A stretch of DNA of 64,000 bases from Demequina activiva (GTDB lineage: Bacteria > Actinomycetota > Actinomycetes > Actinomycetales > Demequinaceae): the NCBI RefSeq assembly GCF_016862815.1, contig NZ_BONR01000002.1:1-64000 (forward strand). Reading direction: 5' to 3'. The position numbers and the translations under genes are program-made. Under the pieces are notes generated by a model. It worked only from the letters and a program-made list of their open reading frames with translations, was not told the origin of the DNA and did not search any database. Within the stretch, counting starts at the first letter, position 1; every line of letters begins with the position of its first letter. Below are positions 31,019-40,826 of this stretch, in pieces.

Positions 31019-31034
31019 TATGTTGGAGTCAACA
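31019..31034 (+). promoter_or_regulatory. -10 TATGTT overlapping an inverted repeat TGTTG-N4-CAACA
   Basis: TATGTT (31019-31024) is followed immediately by the arms TGTTG (31021-31025) and CAACA (31030-31034). Overlap of a symmetric site with the -10 and likely start point is typical of a repressor operator for the acyltransferase gene. Confidence 0.5.
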
Positions 31035-31052
31035 ACAAACGGGAGTGTGGCG

Positions 31053-31673
31053 ATGAGGCTCGAGCTCGAGCAGGTGGTCCGGCGGGTGCGGGACCACACG
31101 GACGGCGAGGACGATCTGCGGCGGCTGGTCGACGGCGAGTGGGTCCAGTACCGGCTGTCCCGCTCCCTGCTCGATCACACCAGCCACGCGCACACGCTGT
31201 GCGAGCGGATCTCGCGTGCGCTCGATGAGGATGCCGCTGAGGCGACCCGGCTCCTGCGCGAGCTGGTGCCGGGACTGGGCGACGGCGTCGATGTGCGTCC
31301 GCCGTTCAGCATCGACTACGGACTCACCCTCACGGTGGGGGACCGCACGTTCATCAATGCGGATCTGCTGATCATCGGCGGAGGCCCGGTGGTCATCGGC
31401 GAGGACTGCCTGATCGGCCCACGGTGCGGCATCTACACGCCCAACCATGCCGAGGACCCCGTCCGCCGGCGTGAAGGCTTCGAACGTGCCGCCCCCGTGG
31501 TCATCGAGGACAACGTGTGGCTGGGAGGCTCCGTCACGATCACTCCCGGCGTGACCATCGGCCGCGACAGCATCGTGGGGGCGGGCTCCGTGGTCACCCG
31601 CGACGTCCCGCCCGGCGTGGTGGCGGCGGGCAACCCGTGCCGCGTGCTGCGCGACCTCGTGACGCAGGCCTGA
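31053..31673 (+). CDS. Maltose/galactoside O-acetyltransferase-like hexapeptide protein
   Basis: The 206-residue product has the N-terminal Mac-type helices and a left-handed beta-helix of hexapeptide repeats (VVIGEDCLIGP, VVIEDNVWLGGSVTITPGVTIG, SIVGAGSVVTRDVPPG). The histidine in IYTPNHAED corresponds to the catalytic His of the MAT/LacA group. It uses acetyl-CoA to acetylate sugars or related hydroxyl groups; the real substrate is unknown. The start ATG 31053 has GGGAG seven bases upstream. It stands alone between pnp and the M16 peptidase, an insertion relative to mycobacteria. Confidence 0.87.
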   Translation: MRLELEQVVRRVRDHTDGEDDLRRLVDGEWVQYRLSRSLLDHTSHAHTLCERISRALDEDAAEATRLLRELVPGLGDGVDVRPPFSIDYGLTLTVGDRTFINADLLIIGGGPVVIGEDCLIGPRCGIYTPNHAEDPVRRREGFERAAPVVIEDNVWLGGSVTITPGVTIGRDSIVGAGSVVTRDVPPGVVAAGNPCRVLRDLVTQA

Positions 31674-31702
31674 CCCGCGCTCGGCGCGGTCGAGAGGCGG
31701 GC

Positions 31703-31708
31703 TAGGCT
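31703..31708 (+). promoter_or_regulatory. -10 element TAGGCT of the M16 peptidase (leaderless spacing)
   Basis: Ends seven bases before ATG 31716; no ribosome-binding site is present. Confidence 0.65.
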
Positions 31709-31715
31709 CGCAGGC

Positions 31716-33038
31716 ATGCCTCACGCACTCCCTCTCGTCGCCGCATCGGCCATCGGCGCCCACCTCACCGTCGAGCAGGACCAGGGCGCGGTGATCCAGC
31801 GCTCCGTCCTGCCCGGTGGCGTGCGGGTGCTCACCGAGCACATCCCCGGCATGAGATCGGCGACGCTGGGCGCGTGGATCGGCGTCGGCAGTCGTGACGA
31901 GACCCCGGAGCATGCGGGCTCGACCCACTTCCTCGAGCACCTGCTGTTCAAGGGCACGGCCCGGCGCAGCGCGCTCGACATCGCCGAGGCCTTCGACCGG
32001 GTGGGCGGCGAGTCCAACGCGCTCACGGGCAAGGAGTACACCTGCTACTACGCCCGGACCATCGACACGGACCTGCCGCTCGCGATCGACGTGATCCTCG
32101 ACATGGTGACCTCCGCGAGGCTCGACGAGGCCGACTTCGACATGGAGCGCGGCGTCATCCTCGAGGAGCTCGCGATGGCGGAGGACGATCCAGGCGACGT
32201 CGCTCACGAGCGCTTCACCGAGGCCGTGCTGGCCGGGCATCCGCTGGGCCGGCCCATCGGCGGGACGCCCGACATCATCCGCTCGGTGTCGCGCGACGCG
32301 GTCGAGGAGCACTATCGCCAGCACTACGGCCCCCAGACCCTGATCGTCACCGCCGCTGGAAACGTCCACCACGAGACCGTGTGCGCCATGGTGGCCGATG
32401 CGCTGACCGCGGGCGGCTGGGACCTCACCGGCGAGACGGCTCCGGTCGCTCGGCGCGACGCGCTCGCGCCGGTGGACGCGGGCCTGACGCCCCAGGTGCG
32501 CATCACCCGGGATCTGGAGCAGGCCCACGTGATGCTGGGCACGCGGGGCTTCCGTGCCACCGATGAGCGCCGTTCGACCCTGAGCGTGTTCAACGCGATC
32601 CTGGGTGGCGGGATGTCCTCGCGCCTGTTCCAGGAGATCCGCGAGAAGCGTGGGCTGACCTATGCGGTGTACTCGTTCGGGGCGCCCAACGCGGAGACCG
32701 GCATCTGGGGGATGTACGCCGCCTGCAATCCGCGCGTCGCGGACGAGGTCGAGGGCCTGCTCGCCGTCGAGCTCGAGCGCATGGCTCAGGGCGTCACCGC
32801 GGAGGAGCTCGAGAAGGCCAAGGGGCAGATCGCGGGCACCACGGTGCTGCGCCTGGAGGACAGCTATTCGCGCATGTCGCGCCTGGGCAAGTCCGAGCTG
32901 GTGTTCGGCGAGCTGTGGAGCATCGCCGAGGCCCTCGACCAGGTGCGCTCGGTCACCGCTGATGCGGTGGTGGGCCTGGCGGCGGAGCTCGCGTCGCGCG
33001 ATCGCTCGAGCGTGAGGGTGGGCCCGGCGGTCGCGTAG
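31716..33038 (+). CDS. M16 family zinc peptidase (PepR/MPP-like)
   Basis: The 440-residue protein has the inverted zinc motif HFLEH (71-75), with a downstream glutamate supplied by the following helix, and the family segments ESNALTGKEYTCYYA and GGGMSSRLFQEIREKRGLTY (the latter around 294). There is no signal peptide, so it is cytoplasmic. It lies between pnp and dapB, as pepR does in M. tuberculosis. Proteins of this family degrade small peptides, but the natural substrate is unknown. Confidence 0.92.
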   Translation: MPHALPLVAASAIGAHLTVEQDQGAVIQRSVLPGGVRVLTEHIPGMRSATLGAWIGVGSRDETPEHAGSTHFLEHLLFKGTARRSALDIAEAFDRVGGESNALTGKEYTCYYARTIDTDLPLAIDVILDMVTSARLDEADFDMERGVILEELAMAEDDPGDVAHERFTEAVLAGHPLGRPIGGTPDIIRSVSRDAVEEHYRQHYGPQTLIVTAAGNVHHETVCAMVADALTAGGWDLTGETAPVARRDALAPVDAGLTPQVRITRDLEQAHVMLGTRGFRATDERRSTLSVFNAILGGGMSSRLFQEIREKRGLTYAVYSFGAPNAETGIWGMYAACNPRVADEVEGLLAVELERMAQGVTAEELEKAKGQIAGTTVLRLEDSYSRMSRLGKSELVFGELWSIAEALDQVRSVTADAVVGLAAELASRDRSSVRVGPAVA

Positions 33039-33130
33039 CCCTGCGCGCTCGCAGTCGTCGAGCGTCGGATCTCGCCGGATCCCTGCACTGGATGACTGCT
33101 GGGACGCACGGCCGCGTTCGCGACCGCCCG

Positions 33131-33136
33131 TAGAGT
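33131..33136 (+). promoter_or_regulatory. -10 element TAGAGT of dapB (leaderless spacing)
   Basis: Ends seven bases before ATG 33144. It supports that start over the in-frame GTG 33135, which lies within and just after the element. Confidence 0.7.
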
Positions 33137-33143
33137 GGACGCC

Positions 33144-33887
33144 ATGATCAACGTCGCAGTGCTGGGCGCCGCAGGGCGCATGGGAAGTCACGTGGTGCAG
33201 GCCGTGGAGGCCGCGGATGACCTGGCGCTCGTGGCCGCCCTCGACACCGATGACGAGATCGCCGCGGCGACTCACGCCAAGGCGCACGTCGCGGTGGACT
33301 TCACGGTTCCCGACGCCACCGAGGCCAACGTGCACGCCCTCATCGATGCGGGAATCCACGCGGTGGTGGGCACCACCGGCTGGACCGAGGACGCACTGGC
33401 GCGCGTGGACGAGCACCTGCGGGAGCGTCCCGACCTGGGCGTGCTGATCGCCCCCAACTTCGCCATCGGCGCGGTGCTGGCGATGCGTTTCGCCGCCGCG
33501 GCCGCGCCGTACTTCGAGTCGGCCGAGGTGGTCGAGCTGCACCACCCGGACAAGGTCGACGCCCCGTCGGGCACCGCGCTCCACACGGCACGCGGCATCG
33601 CCGCCGCCCGCGCCTCGGCCGGTCTGGCCCCCAGCCCCGACGCCACCACTCACGACCCTGATGGCGCGCGCGGCGCGAACGTGGACGGCGTCCACGTCCA
33701 CGCGGTGCGCCTGCGCGGTCTGGTCGCTCACGAGGAGGTCCTGTTCGGCAACGCCGGCGAGGCCTTCACCATCCGCACGGACAGCTTCGACCGCGTGTCC
33801 TTCATGCCCGGTGTGCTGCTGGGCGTGCGGGAGGTCGGCAACCATCCCGGCCTCACCCTGGGCCTCGACCGGTACATGTCGCTGTAG
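33144..33887 (+). CDS. dapB: 4-hydroxy-tetrahydrodipicolinate reductase
   Basis: DapB reduces HTPA to tetrahydrodipicolinate in the lysine/diaminopimelate pathway. The 247-residue product starts [14 protein letters not shown] (nucleotide loop 8-14) and has the substrate motif [13 protein letters not shown] (from His133). It pairs functionally with dapA (45114) and dapF (61778) in this window, which together supply DAP for peptidoglycan. The small membrane protein gene begins at the base after its stop. Confidence 0.97.
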   Translation: MINVAVLGAAGRMGSHVVQAVEAADDLALVAALDTDDEIAAATHAKAHVAVDFTVPDATEANVHALIDAGIHAVVGTTGWTEDALARVDEHLRERPDLGVLIAPNFAIGAVLAMRFAAAAAPYFESAEVVELHHPDKVDAPSGTALHTARGIAAARASAGLAPSPDATTHDPDGARGANVDGVHVHAVRLRGLVAHEEVLFGNAGEAFTIRTDSFDRVSFMPGVLLGVREVGNHPGLTLGLDRYMSL

Positions 33888-34364
33888 ATGGGCGTCTTCC
33901 GCAACCCCGGCTTCCTCGCGGCGGTCGCCATCACGGTGATCGTCGCGCTGTACTTCGCGTTCGTCGCGAACCTCGCGTTCGCGTTCGTGCGCGCCCCCGA
34001 GCTCGCGGCGAAAGGCTTGGGGCTGGCGATGCTGGTGCTGCCGCTCGTGGGCGCATGGTGGCTGTTCCACGAGTGGAGGCTCGGCATCACCGTGCAACGC
34101 ATGGCCAGTCAGCTCGAGCGCGAGGGACGCCTGCCGCTGCATGATGGCGAGAGGGACCGCACGGGCCGGCTCACCCAGGATGCGGCGGAGGCGGTGTTCG
34201 AGGTAGCACGCCGCACGGCCGAGGACCGGCCGGAGGACTGGGTCGCCTGGTTCCACGTCGCTCACGCGTACGACGCCAACCGCGATCGGAGGATGGCTCG
34301 CAGCTCGATGCGCCACGCCGCGGAGCTGTACCGCGCGGAGCGCAAGGCCGCCCGGCAAGGCTGA
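33888..34364 (+). CDS. Small membrane protein with TPR-like tail, linked to dapB
   Basis: The 158-residue product starts directly after the dapB stop codon. It has two hydrophobic segments (about 8-32 and 40-62) and a soluble, charged C-terminal half (RTGRLTQDAAEAVFEVARRT and WVAWFHVAHAYDANRDRRMAR). That half has the helical periodicity of a degenerate tetratricopeptide repeat. A membrane protein of this kind follows dapB in mycobacteria as well. No function is known. Confidence 0.82.
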   Translation: MGVFRNPGFLAAVAITVIVALYFAFVANLAFAFVRAPELAAKGLGLAMLVLPLVGAWWLFHEWRLGITVQRMASQLEREGRLPLHDGERDRTGRLTQDAAEAVFEVARRTAEDRPEDWVAWFHVAHAYDANRDRRMARSSMRHAAELYRAERKAARQG

Positions 34365-34430
34365 CCGCGCGAAGGGCCCGGCCGATGCGCGGCCCAGTCG
34401 CCGTGCGGGCGACGTCTCGCGCGCGGACCG

Positions 34431-34925
34431 CTACTGCGCGAGCTCCGCGCGGAACATGCGCTCGGCGAGCTCCCCGTCGGGGCCGTCCATGCCGCGCCTG
34501 ACGCCACCCTCGCCCAGGCCGGCGCCCGTCAGGAACGCCTCCCGCGCATCGTCGCCCTCCAGTGCCCATGCCCGCAGCGTGGTGCCGCCCTGGATGCGGA
34601 GCGTGTCGACGCAGGCCGCGAGCAGTCGCGAGCCGTGACCGGCGCGCCTGTGCTCCGGGGCGACCTCGAGGGCCACGATCTCGCCGCCTGAGGCCATCGC
34701 CGCGAAGCCCACCACGTGGGGGCCGTCTGTGGCCACGAACACCTTGTGCTCGCGGGACGGCGGCGACTGGATCGCCGCACCCCAGGTGGCGAGCACCTCG
34801 TCCCGCGGCACCGCATCGACCGCCGCGTCGCCCAGGAATCCGCGCCACGCGGCCAGCTGGATGTCCGCGATCGCGTCCTCGTCTCCGGGGACGGCGGGAC
34901 GGGCGGAGACGTCTGCGGTGGGCAT
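34431..34925 (-). CDS. GNAT family N-acetyltransferase
   Basis: The 164-residue GNAT fold has the acetyl-CoA loop EVAPEHRRAGHGSRLL (about 93-108) and the family N-terminus VSARPAVPGDEDAIADI. ATG 34925 is supported by a TAGGCT -10 element seven bases upstream. It is divergent from the ZIP gene with only 41 bp between the start codons. The substrate is unknown. The C-terminus differs from antibiotic acetyltransferases, and I see no basis for a resistance role. Confidence 0.87.
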   Translation of the reverse strand: MPTADVSARPAVPGDEDAIADIQLAAWRGFLGDAAVDAVPRDEVLATWGAAIQSPPSREHKVFVATDGPHVVGFAAMASGGEIVALEVAPEHRRAGHGSRLLAACVDTLRIQGGTTLRAWALEGDDAREAFLTGAGLGEGGVRRGMDGPDGELAERMFRAELAQ

Positions 34926-34932
34926 GGCCACC

Positions 34933-34960
34933 AGCCTACGCGGCGGCGGCCCGATAGCCT
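34933..34960. promoter_or_regulatory. Overlapping divergent promoters of GNAT (-) and ZIP (+)
   Basis: Minus-strand TAGGCT occupies 34933-34938 (seven bases from ATG 34925) and plus-strand TAGCCT 34955-34960 (six bases from ATG 34967). With a 17-bp spacer each gene's -35 box would coincide with the other gene's -10, so polymerase could occupy only one at a time. Confidence 0.6.
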
Positions 34961-34966
34961 GGCGGG

Positions 34967-35734
34967 ATGATCGTGGGCACCGCCGCGCTGGCGTCACTGG
35001 TGGGCATCGGCGCGCTGCTCGTGGGCGCCGCCATCGCCTGGCGGTGGGACGTGTCGAAGCGGGTGACGGCCGGGGTGATGGCGTTCGGCGCCGGAGTGCT
35101 GATCGCGACGCTCGCGCTCGAGCTCGTCACCGAGGCCCACGAGGCTGGTGGGGTGTGGCCCGTGGTGATCGGATTCGCGGGTGGCGCGCTGCTGTACGTG
35201 GGCGGCGACGCGCTCGTGACGCGTCTGGCGCAGCGGCACCGGCATCCCGCGCAGGTGCCCTCGGGGTCGCGCAACGCGACCGCCAAGCGCGGCGGCGACA
35301 GTCCGGGCGGTGGGGCGCCCATCGCGGTGGGAGCCCTCTTGGACGGGATTCCAGAGGCGATCGTCATCGGGCTCGCGGCCGCCAGCGGCGGCTTCCCGGT
35401 CGCGATCGTCGCGGCCATCGGCCTGAGCAACGTGCCGGAGGGGCTGGCCGGCACGGTGCCCCTCAAGCGTTCGGGCAGGGGTGCGGGATTCGTGTTCGGC
35501 CTCTGGGCAGGGATCACGGCGCTGGCGGTGCTCGCCACGGTGATCGCCGTGCTGTTCCTGCAGGGCGCTCCGGGAGCCACCATCGCCGTCATCCAGTCCG
35601 TCGCCGCGGGCGCGCTTCTCGCGATGGTGTGCAACGCGATGATCCCCGAGGCCTTCGAGCAGGACCACTGGGCCACGGGGCTTCTCGCCACCGCGGGCTT
35701 CCTGGTCGCCTTCGCGCTGGGCGAGCTGCTCTAG
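34967..35734 (+). CDS. ZIP family metal transporter
   Basis: The 255-residue integral membrane protein has about eight hydrophobic segments and a His/Arg-rich loop (TRLAQRHRHPAQ) after the third. The conserved ZIP metal-site helices IV and V appear as GALLDGIPEAIVIGL and GLSNVPEGLAG, where N-x-P-E-G supplies ligands. Zinc or another divalent cation is the expected cargo; the usual first-site HN is SN here. Start ATG 34967 is leaderless by spacing. Confidence 0.85.
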   Translation: MIVGTAALASLVGIGALLVGAAIAWRWDVSKRVTAGVMAFGAGVLIATLALELVTEAHEAGGVWPVVIGFAGGALLYVGGDALVTRLAQRHRHPAQVPSGSRNATAKRGGDSPGGGAPIAVGALLDGIPEAIVIGLAAASGGFPVAIVAAIGLSNVPEGLAGTVPLKRSGRGAGFVFGLWAGITALAVLATVIAVLFLQGAPGATIAVIQSVAAGALLAMVCNAMIPEAFEQDHWATGLLATAGFLVAFALGELL

Positions 35735-35738
35735 CCCG

Positions 35739-36062
35739 TCAGCCCCAGCCCAGCAGTCGCAGCCCGGCGGCCACCGCAGCCGCCGCCGCGACCACGACGA
35801 TGAACGGTGCACGCCGCCACAGCAGCACCGCCGCGACCGCGACGCCGGCGACGCGGGCGTCGAGCACCACGCTCGGGCCCGACGTGAAGGCCTGCACGGC
35901 GAACAGGGCCGCCAGCAGCGCGACCGTGACGAAGGCCGCGATGCGGTGAACCCGGGGGTTCTCCAGCCAGGACTCGGGCACCACATGCCCGGCGAACTTG
36001 GTGGCCCACGCGAGCACGCCTGCCGCCACGATCGCGACCCACGTCCACAGGTAGGGCGTCAC
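35739..36062 (-). CDS. azlD: AzlD family branched-chain amino acid export subunit
   Basis: This small membrane protein of 107 residues has four hydrophobic segments and the AzlD-type core (AWATKFAGHVVPESWLENP). It starts at GTG 36062, overlaps the azlC stop by 4 bp and has AGGAGG seven bases upstream. AzlC and AzlD together export branched-chain amino acids or analogues in characterised systems. Confidence 0.87.
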   Translation of the reverse strand: MTPYLWTWVAIVAAGVLAWATKFAGHVVPESWLENPRVHRIAAFVTVALLAALFAVQAFTSGPSVVLDARVAGVAVAAVLLWRRAPFIVVVAAAAAVAAGLRLLGWG

Positions 36063-36748
36063 TCGGGCACCTCCTGTGTGGACGCAGGCGGACGCCACCC
36101 GACCGCGACCGCGACCACGGCCGCGGCGAGGATGGGCAGGCCCGCGGGGAGGACGGGGGTGAGGGCGAGCGCGAGCACGGCCGATGCGGCGGCCACCGCC
36201 TGCGCTGGGCGGGAGGCCAGTCGCGGCCACAGCAGCCCCAGGAACGCGGCCGCGGCGGCTGCGTCCAGCCCCCACTGGGCGGGATCGCCGATGCGCGACC
36301 CCAGCAGGGCTCCCACCACCGTGATCGCGTTCCAGGCCAGGAACACGCCCACGCCGGTCCACCAGAAGCCCTCGCGCCGTGCGGGCTGATCGTCCGCGGG
36401 CTGCGCGAGCGCGACCGCAGTGGACTCGTCGATGGTGACCTGCGCGGCCCACGCGCGCCTCATCCCGTGCATCGGCCGCATCGCCGGAGCGAGCCCCACG
36501 CCGTAGAAGCCGTTGCGCAGCCCCAGGAACGTGCTGGTGACCACCGCTGCCGCGGCCGTCCCGCCGGCGGCGATGACGCCCACGAACGCGAACTGGGAGC
36601 CGCCGGAGAACACCAGCAGGCTGAGCGCCATGGTCTGCCACAGATCCAAGCCTGCGGCGATGGACAGTGCGCCGAAGCTGATCGCGTACGCGCCGGTCGC
36701 GACGGACACCGAGACCGCCTGCTGGCGGGCGGGGGACAGGCGCGGCAT
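36059..36748 (-). CDS. azlC: AzlC family branched-chain amino acid exporter
   Basis: The 229-residue membrane protein has the AzlC signature near the N-terminus (GAYAISFGALSIAAGL, LVFSGGSQFAFVGV), then LGLRNGFYGV and IDESTAVALAQ. I choose ATG 36748 because CAGGAT lies seven bases upstream, a -10 with leaderless spacing; ATG 36757 would add three residues. It is the large subunit of the AzlCD exporter, encoded just upstream of azlD. No regulator gene is adjacent. Confidence 0.88.
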   Translation of the reverse strand: MPRLSPARQQAVSVSVATGAYAISFGALSIAAGLDLWQTMALSLLVFSGGSQFAFVGVIAAGGTAAAAVVTSTFLGLRNGFYGVGLAPAMRPMHGMRRAWAAQVTIDESTAVALAQPADDQPARREGFWWTGVGVFLAWNAITVVGALLGSRIGDPAQWGLDAAAAAAFLGLLWPRLASRPAQAVAAASAVLALALTPVLPAGLPILAAAVVAVAVGWRPPASTQEVPE

Positions 36749-36815
36749 GGGCCTCATCCTGGCACGGGGCGGGGGTGCCGCATGGCGCGGCGGTGGCGCC
36801 TGGGTGGCGGGCCGG

Positions 36816-37412
36816 TCAGGCGCGTTTCGCGTCGAGCGGTGGCGACCACTCGGCGTCCGCGAGCCACACGTTCATGAGGGGCGGCGGACCCTCGTGATCG
36901 CGATAGGACGGGCGAGTGCCGTCGAGGCGGTAGCCCGTCCGTCGGGCGACGGCGTTCGACGCGAGGTTGCGGGCATCGGCCCACAGCTCGAGTCGCGGCA
37001 GGCCCAGCTGGCGCAGCGCGACGTGCGTCAATGCCGTCGCGGCCTCCGTGGCGTAGCCGCAGCCGGTGTGGGTGACTCCCAGCCAGTAGCCGATCTCGAT
37101 CCGGTCCGGAGCGGCGCCGGTGACGAGCGCGGCGCTGCCGAGCAGCATGCCGCAGCCCGGCAGCTCGATCGCGTAGTGCGCCGCGGCGCCGGACTGGAGC
37201 TGGCCTCCCAGGTCCGCGAGGTCGCGGCGGCGTCGCTCCAGGGGATGCGGCTCGTGAGCGGCCCACGGCTCCCACGGCAGCAGGTGGTCGATGCTCGACA
37301 TCACCAGGGCATCGAAGTTCTCCGCGTCCTCAGCGCGGAAGGGGCGCAGCAGCAGTCGCCTGGTGCGCACCTGGGTGGGCACCCCGGAGAGCGGGGCGGT
37401 CACGGCGGCCAT
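36816..37412 (-). CDS. GNAT acetyltransferase, RimJ/RimL type
   Basis: The 198-residue product shows the RimL-group pattern: RTRRLLLRPFRAEDAENF at the start, IEIGYWLGVTHTGCGYATEA (acetyl-CoA loop, about 105-124) and NLASNAVARRTGYRLDG. This group acetylates ribosomal-protein N-termini or small molecules; the target cannot be told. It overlaps the end of the next gene upstream by 13 bp, so the two related GNATs are co-expressed and probably arose by duplication. Confidence 0.88.
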   Translation of the reverse strand: MAAVTAPLSGVPTQVRTRRLLLRPFRAEDAENFDALVMSSIDHLLPWEPWAAHEPHPLERRRRDLADLGGQLQSGAAAHYAIELPGCGMLLGSAALVTGAAPDRIEIGYWLGVTHTGCGYATEAATALTHVALRQLGLPRLELWADARNLASNAVARRTGYRLDGTRPSYRDHEGPPPLMNVWLADAEWSPPLDAKRA

Positions 37413-38023
37413 GGGATCTCATCTCCGTGCCGGTCGACGGCGCGCGGGCGCACGGCGGATGCGAGAGGCTGGCGCGCGAGGTCCGCACGCGTGGCGAACC
37501 ACGTGACGGACGGCTCCTGGCATCCGGAGTCGAAGCACTGCTCGCCAGTGGCGTCCTGCCGGTGGAAGCCCAGACGCTGCGGGATGGCCGCGCTGCGCAC
37601 GTTGGACGGCGCGTGCGAGATGTCGACGAGGTCCGCCCCGGTCAGCTCGAGCGCCACGCGGGTCAGCGCGGTCACGGCCTCTGTGACCAGGCCCCTGCCC
37701 TCGTGCTCGGCGTCGATCCAGTAGCCGATCGCGAGGCGGTCGGGCTCGGTGCGCACGTGGAACCCGGTGCCGCCCACGAGCGTGCCGGCGAGGAGGAAGA
37801 TGCCCAGGGTGAAGTCCTCGCCGGCATCGGCCTTGGCCGCGACCTCCGCGATCCACGCTCGCCGCTGGTCCACCGTCTGCGGCTCGAACGCGGTCCACTC
37901 CATGTACTGCCCGAGGTGATCGAGGTTGCGGGGGATCAGGGTGGCCAGCGCCTCGGCGTCGTCGTGGACGTAGCGGCGCAGCACGAGGCGCTCGGTCTCG
38001 ACGCGGTGCGGCACGGCGTACAT
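37400..38023 (-). CDS. GNAT acetyltransferase, RimJ/RimL type
   Basis: The 207-residue product is a paralog of its downstream neighbour. It has VETERLVLRRYVHDDAEAL, LAIGYWIDAEHEGRGLVTEA (acetyl-CoA loop, about 104-123) and NVRSAAIPQRLGFHRQ. The start is ATG 38023, with CAGGAT six bases upstream as a weak -10. The C-terminus carries an extra Arg-rich tail. It is divergent from a 35-residue membrane peptide gene. Confidence 0.87.
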   Translation of the reverse strand: MYAVPHRVETERLVLRRYVHDDAEALATLIPRNLDHLGQYMEWTAFEPQTVDQRRAWIAEVAAKADAGEDFTLGIFLLAGTLVGGTGFHVRTEPDRLAIGYWIDAEHEGRGLVTEAVTALTRVALELTGADLVDISHAPSNVRSAAIPQRLGFHRQDATGEQCFDSGCQEPSVTWFATRADLARQPLASAVRPRAVDRHGDEIPWPP

Positions 38024-38049
38024 GAGGACATCCTGCCAGCCGGGGCCGC

Positions 38050-38055
38050 TACAGT
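38050..38055 (+). promoter_or_regulatory. -10 element TACAGT of the 35-codon membrane peptide gene
   Basis: Ends eight bases before ATG 38064. It supports transcription of this very short gene. Confidence 0.5.
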
Positions 38056-38063
38056 GACGGATC

Positions 38064-39497
<1,434 letters not shown>

Positions 39498-39504
39498 GGG
39501 CATC

Positions 39505-39510
39505 ACCCTA
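39505..39510 (-). promoter_or_regulatory. -10 element TAGGGT of thyA (leaderless spacing to GTG 39497)
   Basis: Minus-strand TAGGGT ends seven bases before GTG 39497, the same geometry as proS, dapB and others in this window. Confidence 0.55.
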
Positions 39511-39600
39511 CGCCCGCGAGGCGCCGATGCGGTGGAGACCTCGCGGATGCGCCAGACTGGGAGCGGCGACCGCCACCAGCGTCGATCAGGGGAGTGTTGT

Positions 39601-40155
39601 GTGAGCGAGAAGAAGAGCGACAGCACGGAGCACGCCACCCGCGCTCCGCGCACGGACACCAGCCGCATGAAGGTGATCGCCATCGTCACCATCGTGGCTC
39701 TCGCCTTGGGGCTCTTCGGAGGCTGGGCCATCGCTGCGCTCAGCCAGCCGGACGCCGAGGGCGACGTGTGGGTGATCGGCGCTCGCGGCTCCCAGACCAG
39801 CGTCAACGAGATCGTGCTGACGGATCCCACCGCCACCGTGGTGGGCGTCACGTTCGACGGCGAGCGGCAGGCGACCGACGCCCCCATCTCGAAGGTCGTG
39901 CAGGAGTGGGACGACGTGTTCGGTGACACCACGCCGCGCGCGATCCTGGTGGGCACCTCCGCCGCAGGAAGCCACTCTGTGGTGGTCACGCTCGGCCGGC
40001 CGGAGGCGACCGCGGACACGCTGACGTTCCCGGCCACGCCCGTCGGCGGCTCGGAGATCCCCGAGTTCACCGCCGGGGACTCGACGCTGCTGATCGACGG
40101 CGCCGGCGTCCTCGAGGCGGGCGACCTCGAATCGCTGACCGCCCTGGGCGGCTAG
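39601..40155 (+). CDS. Membrane-anchored extracytoplasmic protein of unknown function
   Basis: GTG 39601 with AGGGGAG six bases upstream gives 184 residues. About 20 charged residues precede one membrane segment ([20 protein letters not shown], about 21-40). The 140-residue extracytoplasmic part is beta-rich ([22 protein letters not shown]) and ends [20 protein letters not shown] do not recognise a family. Its stop shares CTAG with the convergent GAP-family gene. Confidence 0.72.
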   Translation: MSEKKSDSTEHATRAPRTDTSRMKVIAIVTIVALALGLFGGWAIAALSQPDAEGDVWVIGARGSQTSVNEIVLTDPTATVVGVTFDGERQATDAPISKVVQEWDDVFGDTTPRAILVGTSAAGSHSVVVTLGRPEATADTLTFPATPVGGSEIPEFTAGDSTLLIDGAGVLEAGDLESLTALGG

Positions 40156-40826
40156 AACTGGGCGATGCCCTTCCCCAGCAGCACCACGCCGATCACGAGC
40201 ACCAGCACGGTCATGATGACCGCGTTGTTGCCCGCCAGCCAGTCGCGCAGCCGGTCCAGCGGGCCGCGGAGCCGGTCCGCCGCGATCAGGTAGCCGATCA
40301 CCGGCACGGCGACGGTGGACGCGGCGAGGACCGTGAACACCGCGATCGCCGTCGGTGCCGCTGAGCTTGGCGAGGTTGCGCTGACAGTGCCGATGGTCAG
40401 ACCGGCCGATGCGGCTAGCAGCAGGTTCTTGGGATTCACCCCTGACAGCAGGAAGCCCAGTCCCGCCGCCTTCGCGAACGTGAAGGTGTCGATCGCGGAC
40501 ATCCAGGCCGGCATCGTCGGCTCCGCGCCGTCGCGCGGCCTGCTCCGCCATTGCTTCAGCGCGAGCAGGAGCAGCAGTGCGGCGAGGACGATCTGGATGA
40601 TGCCCACGACCGGGCTCGAACCGCCGTGGTCGCCGCCGAGCGAGCCCGCGAGCAGCGTGAAGATGGTCGTGGCGATCAGGATCCCCAGCACCCAGCCCAG
40701 CAGGAAGCCCACGCTGGTGACGCGGGCGCGAGGCGACAGCAGCATCAGGATCGACGCGATGATCGGGATGGGGCTGATCGCGACGCCGAGCGCGAGGGGC
40801 AGGACTTCGCCGATGATGCCGTTCAT
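40152..40826 (-). CDS. GAP/SfLAP-like six-helix membrane protein
   Basis: The 224-residue protein has about six hydrophobic segments. Its N-terminus, LPLALGVAISPIPIIASILML, and the segment GVNPKNLLLAASAGLTIG match the GAP family related to the mycobacterial sulfolipid-addressing proteins and LysE-like exporters. Export of a lipid or small solute is the family expectation; the substrate is unknown. It starts at the base directly after the sulP stop codon, so the two form an operon. Confidence 0.8.
   Translation of the reverse strand: MNGIIGEVLPLALGVAISPIPIIASILMLLSPRARVTSVGFLLGWVLGILIATTIFTLLAGSLGGDHGGSSPVVGIIQIVLAALLLLLALKQWRSRPRDGAEPTMPAWMSAIDTFTFAKAAGLGFLLSGVNPKNLLLAASAGLTIGTVSATSPSSAAPTAIAVFTVLAASTVAVPVIGYLIAADRLRGPLDRLRDWLAGNNAVIMTVLVLVIGVVLLGKGIAQF

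Noticed and set aside
31029-34358. Open frame of about 1,100 codons on the minus strand
   Set aside because: It is antisense to the acyltransferase, M16, dapB and downstream genes. Its composition (His/Arg/Gly-rich, no motifs) is the usual shadow of GC-rich genes.
34431-38023. The three GNAT proteins as antibiotic-resistance or toxin (TacT-like) genes
   Set aside because: There is no adjacent antitoxin, and the sequence fits general or RimL-type GNATs; no resistance-specific motif is visible.
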